Part shown: one piece after another, positions 1 to 5,230 of the stretch
How the letters are laid out: each line of letters begins with the position of its first letter
Position numbering within the stretch: position 1 is the first letter of the stretch
DNA from: an uncultured bacterium
GTDB lineage: Bacteria > Patescibacteriota > Patescibacteriia > UBA1558 > GWA2-36-10
Length of the DNA: 6,715 nt
Assembly: GCA_937912185.1 (NCBI GenBank)
Contig: CALDOH010000058.1
Span: forward strand, 1-6,715
Direction: 5' to 3'
Program-made: the position numbers and the translations under genes
Notes under the pieces: model-generated
What the model was told of the DNA's origin: nothing
Seen by the model: the letters and a program-made list of their open reading frames with translations, nothing else
Databases searched by the model: none

Positions 1-22
1 CGTAAGCGAGGTTTTTTATTTT
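1..22 (+). terminator. Possible half of a terminator cut by the window edge
   Basis: CGTAAGCGAGG followed by TTTTTTATTTT looks like the 3' arm and T-run of an intrinsic terminator whose 5' arm lies outside. On the minus strand the same sequence reads as an A-run and the 5' arm, so it could also end the AAA+ operon. The other arm cannot be checked. Confidence 0.35.
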
Positions 23-33
23 ATAAAATTTTA

Positions 34-954
34 CTAGTAATTATGATATTCCTTCAGAGCTTCTTTGAGGTCTTTTTCTTTTACCTCCAAAACTTTGACC
101 GACTCTACATTGTTGAGCCTCACCTGAGCTGAAACTTCATCAAGAATATCTATAGCCTTGTCTGGGAAAGCTCGGTCCTTAATTTTGGCTGTTTCATCCA
201 CTATTTTTCTAATGATAGCACTACTGACCTTGACTCGATGATATTCTTCGTAGCCACCCTTCAAAGCTTCTAACATTTCAATGGTTGTTTTCTTGTCTGG
301 CTCTTGTATGAGGTAGCCTTCAAATCTTCTAGTTAAAGTCTTGTCTGGCTCAATAAACTTTTTATACTCACCGATAGTTGTGGTGCCTATCATCTGTAAC
401 TCTCCTCTAGCTAGTGGGGATTTGATGATATCGTCGGCATCAACTGACCCCTCGGTACCGCCAGCCTGAACAATGGTATGGATCTCATCCATAAAAACAA
501 TTATCTTTTTGTCCATGGCAATAACATTATCTATCAATTCTTTAAACCTTTTTTCAAAATCTCCCCTATACTTGGTGCCAGCCAAAACTGATGATATATC
601 AATTTTCAAAACTATCTTATCGGCTAAATTTTGCGGGACTTTATTGTTGGCAATGGCAATAGCTAGGCCTTCGGCAATAGCGGTCTTACCAATACCAGCT
701 TTACCAAAAAGGATAATATTATTTTTTCGACGCCGAGATAAGACCTGAATCACTTTCTTTATTTCCTTGTCCCTACCAACCACTGGATCAAGCTTGCCGT
801 CTCTAGCAGCGGCTGTCAGATCTATAGAAAAATTTGATACAAACATTGGGGAAGAGCTCTTCTTACCAGAAGAAGCTCCCTTATTTTTTATCAAATAAAG
901 ATAAGAAAAGATTATCAGTAATATTGAAAATATTAATGGATAAGTAAAATCCAT
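34..954 (-). CDS. Membrane-anchored single-domain ClpC/ClpB-type AAA+ ATPase
   Basis: A 306-residue protein. Residues 5-22 form one hydrophobic membrane helix, followed by a short Ser/Lys-rich linker and then a complete Clp-type D1 AAA+ module. Visible motifs are the D1 entry (DLTAAARDGKLDPVVGRD, about 45-62), Walker A GKAGIGKT (84-91), pore loop KYRG (128-131), Walker B IIVFMDEIH (151-159), sensor-1 region GTTT (190-193), arginine finger TRRFE (208-212) and the small-domain motif FPDKAIDILDE (263-273). All ATPase residues look intact, so it should bind and hydrolyse ATP. ClpB and ClpC are normally about 800 residues with a Clp-N domain, a middle domain and a second AAA domain; all three are absent. 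The ClpP-docking loop lies in D2, so coupling to ClpP is unlikely. The topology (helix first, short N-terminus) suggests a cytoplasmic ATPase tethered to the inner membrane. It starts 21 nt after the repeat-protein gene with no SD, so probably the same operon. Family assignment is firm; role is unknown. Confidence 0.93.
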   Translation of the reverse strand: MDFTYPLIFSILLIIFSYLYLIKNKGASSGKKSSSPMFVSNFSIDLTAAARDGKLDPVVGRDKEIKKVIQVLSRRRKNNIILFGKAGIGKTAIAEGLAIAIANNKVPQNLADKIVLKIDISSVLAGTKYRGDFEKRFKELIDNVIAMDKKIIVFMDEIHTIVQAGGTEGSVDADDIIKSPLARGELQMIGTTTIGEYKKFIEPDKTLTRRFEGYLIQEPDKKTTIEMLEALKGGYEEYHRVKVSSAIIRKIVDETAKIKDRAFPDKAIDILDEVSAQVRLNNVESVKVLEVKEKDLKEALKEYHNY

Positions 955-975
955 AAATTAGACTTGGGCTAATTA

Positions 976-2889
976 TTAACGAATGGCGTCACCATCAAAG
1001 GCTTCATATGGAATTTCGTCTATAGGCTTGAGTGGTGGGCAGGTAACCCTATTTAAAAGTAAGCTGTCGCTATATGGGTTGCCGCTACGATCATAAAAAT
1101 AAATAGCATAATCAATTGGGGAAGAGTCCATACCAGGAACTTGAGTTGGTGGTACGCACAAAGTATAATTTTGCTCTCCTCCTAAACTAATTCTACTATA
1201 AGGAAAAGGTTCTGTTCCGTCAGTAGAGTGGCCGAGTATCAATATCATTGGGTCATTCATAATAAATGGAGGGTCTTCGTTATAAGAAGAATTAAATTCA
1301 TTATTACTCAAATCTAGCATTCCTAAAGAATGACCATTACGAGCAAAGCCAGCCAGGGCAAATTCTGGATCGACAATTACATTATTTATACTAGCGGTTT
1401 CTATATTATTGATAGTCAATGAATTTGCTAAGATTTCATTACAGTCCTTGGGTATAGCTTTTTGCATAAGCAGACTATCATAATACGGTGTACCATTGTT
1501 GTCGTAGAAATAAGTAGCAGTATCATTTGGATAAGCATCCATACCTGGAACTTGAGTAGTGGGTATACAGAGAAAATGATATGGACTTATCTGTTGTGAA
1601 TCTTCCATAAACATTACTCTAGCTGGAAGTGTCTTACTACCTTCACCGCTATGAGAAAATTCTATTGCCAGAGGTGATAGAACATTATCTGAATCTACTG
1701 TGTGTAGGCTGTAGCTATTATTACTCAAATCTAAACGACCTAAAGTATCACTATATTGACTGAAATCATCTATGAAACCAGCTGAAATACTACCATAACC
1801 TTCTAGCGCAACACGCAAGTTTACATCCGCGTCTTCAATAGCCTCTATGCTAAATGACTTTGCTAAGATTTCATTACAATCCCCCGGTATAGCTCTTTGC
1901 ATAAGTAGACTATCATAATATGGAGTACCATTATTATCATAGAAATAAGTAACATTATCATTTGGAGTAGCATCCATACCTGGAACTTGAGTAGTTGGAA
2001 CACAAAGGGCTTTTTTCTGACCACCAATTTCACTAACAGCGATCACTCTAGCTGGAAGTGTCTTACTACCTTCATCACTATGAGAAAATTCTATTGCCAG
2101 AGGTGATAGAACATTATCTGAATCTACTGTGTGTAGGCTGTAGCTATTATTACTCAAATCTAAACGACCTAAAGTATCACTATATTGACTGAAATCATCT
2201 ATGAAACCAGCTGAAATACTACCATAACCTTCTAGCGCAACACGCAAGTTTACATCCGCGTCTTCAATAGCCTCTATGCTAAATGACTTTGCTAAAAGCT
2301 TGGCACAGTTTTTTGCCATAGCTGGTCTAGTAAGGGCCATATCGTAATATGGAGTACCACTTACATCATAATAATAACTAAAGCCATCGTTTGGATAAGC
2401 GTCCATACCAGGAACTTCAGTGGCTGGCACACAAAGATTGTACCGTAAATCACTATTTGAATCAGCCACGTTGATTATCCTAGCTGGAAAAGATTGTATA
2501 CCACCTGAAGAATGATTCAAATTTACTTCAAATGGTCTTTCCTCGAGCGGATCAACTCCCCAGGAATCAGTTGGCCCATGAAAATATTGTGAGGCTAATT
2601 CAAGAGAACCTAAATCATTGCCGGCATTATAAAAACTAGCTCTTGGGCTAGATAAGTAATCAAAAATCCTAACATTGACCGCTGCGCCTTGTATTCCTTC
2701 TAAAATTAAAGGCGTTGGTCTAATTGGCGAAATTTTTATTGGCCTCACTAGTTGATTGGTGTTTGACTTGCTTATGGCCACCCCAGCAAAACTCAGGGCT
2801 AAAACAAAAGCGGACATCATCATGATACTGACCGCTACTTTTTGTTTAACCGCTACTTTACCAGTGACCTTTGTTCGTACTTTTTTCAT
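976..2889 (-). CDS. Exported four-repeat cysteine-paired surface protein, function unknown
   Basis: A 637-residue protein that I do not recognise. It starts with a Lys/Arg-rich n-region and a hydrophobic helix at about 18-39, a signal peptide or membrane anchor; GVA at 36-38 could be a cleavage site. A Pro-rich linker (48-62) follows. The rest is four diverged copies of a unit of about 140 residues. Each copy contains a DLG.L.LSNN-like segment, an H-S..G...PARV-like segment, then LCVPTTQVPGMD..PND, YFYD..GTPYYDSLL and a closing Cys. The only cysteines are C153/C195, C296/C338, C441/C483 and C578/C617, one pair per unit, 39-42 residues apart, which suggests one disulfide per repeat outside the cytoplasm. 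Asp/Asn-rich turns might bind a cation, but that is a guess. Residues 199-282 and 342-425 are almost identical. Start: ATG at 2889, just before the signal-like n-region, with no SD. It is the first gene of a likely operon with the tethered AAA+ ATPase. Confidence 0.9.
   Translation of the reverse strand: MKKVRTKVTGKVAVKQKVAVSIMMMSAFVLALSFAGVAISKSNTNQLVRPIKISPIRPTPLILEGIQGAAVNVRIFDYLSSPRASFYNAGNDLGSLELASQYFHGPTDSWGVDPLEERPFEVNLNHSSGGIQSFPARIINVADSNSDLRYNLCVPATEVPGMDAYPNDGFSYYYDVSGTPYYDMALTRPAMAKNCAKLLAKSFSIEAIEDADVNLRVALEGYGSISAGFIDDFSQYSDTLGRLDLSNNSYSLHTVDSDNVLSPLAIEFSHSDEGSKTLPARVIAVSEIGGQKKALCVPTTQVPGMDATPNDNVTYFYDNNGTPYYDSLLMQRAIPGDCNEILAKSFSIEAIEDADVNLRVALEGYGSISAGFIDDFSQYSDTLGRLDLSNNSYSLHTVDSDNVLSPLAIEFSHSGEGSKTLPARVMFMEDSQQISPYHFLCIPTTQVPGMDAYPNDTATYFYDNNGTPYYDSLLMQKAIPKDCNEILANSLTINNIETASINNVIVDPEFALAGFARNGHSLGMLDLSNNEFNSSYNEDPPFIMNDPMILILGHSTDGTEPFPYSRISLGGEQNYTLCVPPTQVPGMDSSPIDYAIYFYDRSGNPYSDSLLLNRVTCPPLKPIDEIPYEAFDGDAIR
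1616..1866. repeat. Internal direct repeat, copy A (249/251 identical to copy B)
   Basis: This block matches 2045-2295 at an offset of exactly 429 bp (143 codons), with only two differences at 1646 and 1648. On the coding strand these make one synonymous Ser change and Gly415 versus Asp272. It encodes residues about 342-425 of the repeat protein. Flanking sequence is still homologous but clearly more diverged, so the near-identity ends sharply at both sides. Confidence 0.97.
2045..2295. repeat. Internal direct repeat, copy B (249/251 identical to copy A)
   Basis: Partner of 1616-1866, encoding residues about 199-282 of the repeat protein. Identity breaks at 2044/1615 on one side and at 2296/1867 on the other. 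In-frame duplication or later gene conversion both fit. Confidence 0.97.
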
Positions 2890-2928
2890 AGTTGTAAATT
2901 AATAATTTAATAATTATAAAACGATATT

Positions 2929-2937
2929 ATTATACCA
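2929..2937 (-). promoter_or_regulatory. Extended -10 promoter of the repeat protein/AAA+ operon
   Basis: The minus strand reads TGGTATAAT here, a perfect -10 hexamer with the extended TGn element. No good -35 lies at 16-18 bp, where the sequence is a T-run; a TTGATA sits only 13 bp upstream. Transcription would begin near 2922, giving a leader of about 33 nt before ATG 2889 that contains no SD. Confidence 0.7.
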
Positions 2938-3041
2938 TAAAACTCAGTATCAAAAAAGTATTTTTAAAAAATAACTCTAAATAAGTTTTCTAGGTTGGAA
3001 AAGTATGCCAAAGAAAGATACTATTGTCAGTGTACCCATTA

Positions 3042-3097
3042 TAAAAAATAAAACTTCAAAGCCAAGCATTGAAAAGTAAAAGGATTCTTAAAGTTTT
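3042..3097 (-). terminator. Possible AU-rich terminator after the two small membrane genes
   Basis: On the minus strand, an arm at 3097-3087 (AAAACTTTAAG) can pair with 3060-3050 (TTTGAAGTTTT) over 11 bp with two G-U pairs. The loop is about 26 nt and a U-rich run follows at 3049-3042. The stem is AU-rich and the loop large, so this is a weak candidate, but it lies about 20 nt after the stop codon where a terminator is expected. Confidence 0.4.
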
Positions 3098-3115
3098 GTT
3101 TTCGTGAAGTATCAT

Positions 3116-3511
3116 TTACCTAATCACTAAAAAATAAATTAGCGTTATTGCCAAAAGTATAAGAGCCGCCAAGACAGCTAATATATTTCTCACTATATCC
3201 TGGCCAGGAGTAAACGAGGGTAGCGTTTGGTTTGGTTGATAAGTATCTCCTATGCTTCTTGGTACTTCCCCCGGCCCATGCACTTTATTAGTCACTGAAG
3301 ATTTCCTTTCTTCTTTTTTACTTTTTTGGACACTGTATTTATCAATATATTCTTTGATATATTTTGATAATGGTTGTTTGGCCAATAAGGCTACAATACC
3401 TAGAGGCCAAAAAATGAAAAATAAAAAAGCCACCAAGCCAAGGTGAACGATATTGACTCTTTCATCCAGTGGCTTTTTTGCCCAATCTTCTTTGGAAAAT
3501 TTAGAAAACAT
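3116..3511 (-). CDS. Small two-helix membrane protein, function unknown
   Basis: A 131-residue protein with no family I recognise. An amphipathic charged start (FSKEDWAKKPLDERVN) precedes a first membrane helix at about 22-44, which contains a central FWPLG. A Lys/Glu-rich segment (45-71) and a Gly/Pro/Thr-rich spacer (78-104) follow, then a very hydrophobic second helix at about 108-130 that ends the protein. Two helices with a long hydrophilic connector suggest both ends lie on one side and the roughly 60-residue connector on the other. The gene begins 3 nt after the stop of the upstream membrane gene, so translation is probably coupled; no SD is visible. The two products may act as partners, but the sequence does not show this directly. 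Confidence 0.82.
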   Translation of the reverse strand: MFSKFSKEDWAKKPLDERVNIVHLGLVAFLFFIFWPLGIVALLAKQPLSKYIKEYIDKYSVQKSKKEERKSSVTNKVHGPGEVPRSIGDTYQPNQTLPSFTPGQDIVRNILAVLAALILLAITLIYFLVIR

Positions 3512-3514
3512 AAT

Positions 3515-3916
3515 TTATATCTTTAAAATAAAATCAAAGATAACTCCTACGATCAAAGCAATGCCCGATAGAATGAAAATCGCATAATAATTCCATTTTT
3601 CTTTTGAGGATACCAATGTCTTTAATATATAATGCAAAGCTTCGTTATCATCTTTACTGAGCTGATCCAAAGTATCGTTGTCCAATTTTTCTCTAAGCCT
3701 ATGATCAATAATCAGTCGAGAACGCTTTTTGGATATATCAAAACGATGAATAAAATAAACAATAAAACCAATAGTGCCGATATACCAAGATATTTTTACC
3801 CAGGTACTACTATAAAAATTCAGCACAATAATTATTCGATAAGCAAAAGTAGCAATAATGCCAGCCCAAAAATAGAACAGACGCATTGCTTTAGGACTTG
3901 TCTTTATATTTTCCAT
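3515..3916 (-). CDS. Small three-helix membrane protein, function unknown
   Basis: A 133-residue protein with membrane helices at about 12-33, 39-56 and 108-131. A basic stretch after helix 2 (HRFDISKKRSRLI) and a charged, probably helical segment (about 70-107, rich in Asp, Leu and Lys) form a soluble loop. By the positive-inside rule the basic loop, and so the roughly 50-residue connector, should face the cytoplasm. I cannot name a family or catalytic motif. It is the first gene of an operon with the two-helix gene 3 nt downstream. ATG 3916 is preceded by an in-frame stop four codons upstream, so the start is well bounded. There is no SD; an overlapping 24-codon open frame begins 49 nt upstream and might affect translation. 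Confidence 0.82.
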   Translation of the reverse strand: MENIKTSPKAMRLFYFWAGIIATFAYRIIIVLNFYSSTWVKISWYIGTIGFIVYFIHRFDISKKRSRLIIDHRLREKLDNDTLDQLSKDDNEALHYILKTLVSSKEKWNYYAIFILSGIALIVGVIFDFILKI

Positions 3917-3978
3917 AAATATAATTTAATATTATGACCCAGGCCACCCTCTCTGGCTCTGCCATTCACCCTGTCTTT

Positions 3979-3987
3979 AGTATAGCA
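3979..3987 (-). promoter_or_regulatory. Extended -10 promoter of the small membrane-protein operon
   Basis: The minus strand reads TGCTATACT, a 5/6 -10 hexamer with an extended TGn. No convincing -35 is present at 17 bp. The predicted start is near 3972, giving a leader of about 55 nt with a G-rich stretch (about 3934-3973). It lies back to back with the plus-strand promoter of the small GC-rich gene. Confidence 0.5.
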
Positions 3988-4001
3988 AGAAAACACTTAA
4001 T

Positions 4002-4030
4002 TTGGAAAAAGGACAAATGTGTTGTAAACT
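4002..4030 (+). promoter_or_regulatory. Candidate sigma70-type promoter of the GC-rich small gene
   Basis: TTGGAA at 4002-4007 and TAAACT at 4025-4030 are separated by exactly 17 bp; each matches consensus at 4/6 positions. The predicted start near 4037 gives a leader of about 55 nt that leads into the strong SD before ATG 4092. Confidence 0.45.
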
Positions 4031-4076
4031 AAACATATAAGGATCTTTCAATTCGCCCACCTAGGACCGACCAACC

Positions 4077-4083
4077 AAAGGAG
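4077..4083 (+). promoter_or_regulatory. Strong ribosome binding site, possibly in a hairpin loop
   Basis: AAAGGAG lies 8 nt before ATG 4092, ideal spacing, and fixes the start. It is the only good SD before any gene in the window. GACCA (4069-4073) and TGGTC (4087-4091) are complementary, so the SD would be displayed in a 13-nt loop with the start codon directly after the stem. Confidence 0.75.
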
Positions 4084-4091
4084 TACTGGTC

Positions 4092-4283
4092 ATGAAGAAG
4101 CGTCAGCTTAATCAATATCCGTCCGGCACAGCCGCCTGGGTAGTTGCCCACGGCAAATGGCAAGCAAGCCGAGGCCGCGGACCATCCGTAAGCTACCACA
4201 ACATCACCGACCCCAGATTGGCCCTACTACTGGCCAAAGACGACCTGGTGACGCTGGAGCGTCTTGATCAAGAAGTTGCCTAG
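4092..4283 (+). CDS. GC-rich 63-residue hypothetical protein
   Basis: A 63-residue soluble protein that I do not recognise. It has a basic N-terminus (MKKRQ), a small aromatic patch (AWVVAHGKW, 15-23), a Gly/Arg turn (27-30) and a probable C-terminal helix from about 41 to 62 (PRLALLLAKDD onward) ending acidic. There is no signal peptide, membrane helix or Cys. By direct count the frame is 109/192 G+C (57%), far above its AT-rich neighbours. It stands alone as a transcription unit, with a candidate promoter, a strong SD at ideal spacing and an intrinsic terminator. The SD and the clean open frame argue for a real protein. The base composition could mean recent transfer, or that the RNA itself is structured and selected. 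A structured non-coding RNA is the main alternative; I found no tmRNA, RNase P or SRP signature in it. Confidence 0.68.
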   Translation: MKKRQLNQYPSGTAAWVVAHGKWQASRGRGPSVSYHNITDPRLALLLAKDDLVTLERLDQEVA

Positions 4284-4306
4284 ATTCCTAGGAGGTGATG
4301 AAATAT

Positions 4307-4344
4307 TTGGGGCCAAGCGCCACAGCGCCGCCCCAATCTTTTTT
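4307..4344 (+). terminator. Strong intrinsic terminator of the GC-rich small gene
   Basis: TTGGGGC (4307-4313) pairs with GCCCCAA (4330-4336). An inner GCGC/GCGC stem (4317-4320 with 4325-4328) closes a CACA loop. TCTTTTTT follows directly. It lies 24 nt after the stop codon. Confidence 0.9.
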
Positions 4345-4351
4345 AAAAAAT

Positions 4352-4378
4352 AAAAAAACGCCCTTGAGGCGATTTTTT
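4352..4378. terminator. Bidirectional terminator between convergent genes
   Basis: CGCC (4359-4362) pairs with GGCG (4368-4371) around a 5-nt loop, with an A-run before and a T-run after. It therefore reads as a short terminator on both strands. On the minus strand it lies about 20 nt after the ZIP stop and is followed by a long U-run, so it is the likely ZIP terminator as well as a backup for the plus-strand gene. Confidence 0.75.
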
Positions 4379-4397
4379 GTTCTACAAAATAACAATT

Positions 4398-5162
4398 TTA
4401 ATGCCCATGAGGTAAGATCTGACCAACAAAATACATCAGCAACACTCCGACCACCAACCAAAGTGAGTGAGATACGATTTGTTTTTTATCTTCACCATGA
4501 TGGAGCTCAGGGATCAAATCAGCGGTGGCTAGATAAATAAAATTGCCAGCTGCAAAAGCCAACATTATAGGAATAATACCTTCTACGCTGGTACCAAAAT
4601 AATAAAATATCAACGCACCAACAACGGCGATTAAAGCTGTAAGTAGATTATACAAAATAGCTTTGGCTTTGGATAATCCAGCATACAACAAAACACCAAA
4701 GTCGGTAATCTCTTGTGGTATTTCATGAAGCACTACTGCTAAAGTCACCATCAAGCCGGCATGAAAATCCAAAATAAAGGCTGAGGCAATCAAAGCACCA
4801 TCGACAAAATTATGAATACCATCTCCAACTAAATTGATAACTGCTAAACTCTTCTTTCTCTCAGTATTTGGCTTGCCATGCTCTTCGCAATGACAATGAT
4901 GCCAGTGGAATACTCTTTCTAATAAAAAGAAAAATACTACACTAGCCAAAACTGTCATAAAAATAGTGTGTGGGTCAAAAAGCTCTGACTCAATAGCCTC
5001 GGGAAGCATATCCAAAAAAGCTACTGTCAACAATGCACCAGCGGCCAGAGAAATCAGGGCCTTAAGGAAGCTTTTTTTATTATCCTTTTTAAAAACAATA
5101 AAAATACCCAATAAGGACACCAGGCTAACAAATACTGTGGCTAAGATTATCTGGAATAACAT
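4398..5162 (-). CDS. ZIP-family divalent metal transporter
   Basis: A 254-residue membrane protein with about eight predicted helices, the usual size for bacterial ZIP (ZupT-type) transporters. ZIPs move Zn, Fe or other divalent metals into the cytoplasm. The two signature metal-site helices are intact: HNFVDG at 117-122 and HEIPQE at 146-151. Helix 2 carries LDMLPEA (50-56) and helix 7 carries DLIPELHHGED (215-225), both typical. The loop between helices 3 and 4 holds a metal-binding cluster HWHHCHCEEH (86-95), including two Cys, and the protein ends PHGH. Which metal is carried cannot be read from sequence. It has its own promoter, within an inverted repeat that could be a regulatory site. 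ATG 5162 has no SD, but the helix pattern starts right there. Confidence 0.95.
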   Translation of the reverse strand: MLFQIILATVFVSLVSLLGIFIVFKKDNKKSFLKALISLAAGALLTVAFLDMLPEAIESELFDPHTIFMTVLASVVFFFLLERVFHWHHCHCEEHGKPNTERKKSLAVINLVGDGIHNFVDGALIASAFILDFHAGLMVTLAVVLHEIPQEITDFGVLLYAGLSKAKAILYNLLTALIAVVGALIFYYFGTSVEGIIPIMLAFAAGNFIYLATADLIPELHHGEDKKQIVSHSLWLVVGVLLMYFVGQILPHGH

Positions 5163-5187
5163 ATTTTATATTAATTGATACTTTGAG

Positions 5188-5228
5188 TAATATAGCAAAA
5201 TTATAATAAGTTATCAATGGCTATATTA
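5188..5228. repeat. 9-bp perfect inverted repeat enclosing the ZIP promoter
   Basis: TAATATAGC (5188-5196) and GCTATATTA (5220-5228) are perfect inverse copies separated by 23 nt. The -10 of the ZIP promoter lies in one arm and its -35 in the spacer. It could be an operator pair, or a weak hairpin at the end of the upstream gene. It does not resemble a Zur or Fur box that I know. Confidence 0.6.
5189..5217 (-). promoter_or_regulatory. Sigma70-type promoter of the ZIP transporter
   Basis: On the minus strand, TTGATA (5217-5212), a 17-bp spacer ending in TGC, and TATATT (5194-5189) give a good -35, ideal spacing and an extended -10. Start is predicted near 5182, giving a leader of about 20 nt without an SD. 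Confidence 0.75.
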
Positions 5229-5230
5229 TA

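Noticed and set aside
473..748. 91-codon plus-strand frame
   Set aside because: Lies fully antisense to the conserved AAA+ domain, has no SD and no recognisable product; a shadow frame.
34..954. Pseudogene remnant of full-length ClpC
   Set aside because: All ATPase motifs are intact, a membrane helix has replaced the N-domain and the frame has a clean start and stop; decay would not add an anchor.
1616..2295. Mobile element or CRISPR-like repeat
   Set aside because: The repeat is in frame inside one gene at a 143-codon offset, has no terminal inverted repeats and no short regular spacers; it is a protein-domain duplication.
3005..3079. 24-codon plus-strand frame (MPKKDTIV onward) in the gap after the small membrane genes
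   Set aside because: Weak SD-like context, Lys-rich composition expected from A-rich DNA, and it overlaps the probable terminator of the minus-strand operon. No support beyond an open frame.
3252..3937. Plus-strand frames of 64 and 101 codons
   Set aside because: Antisense to the two small membrane genes, whose helix patterns and 3-nt junction make the minus strand convincing.
4036..4344. Known structured RNA (tmRNA, RNase P, SRP RNA) in the GC-rich island
   Set aside because: No tRNA-like acceptor with CCA, no RNase P conserved core and no SRP tetraloop domain could be seen; a good SD and open frame favour a protein.
4295..4540. 81-codon plus-strand frame after an AGGAGG motif
   Set aside because: It would be translated through two terminator hairpins and then antisense to the C-terminal helices of ZIP; SD spacing to GTG/ATG is too short. 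Treated as non-coding.
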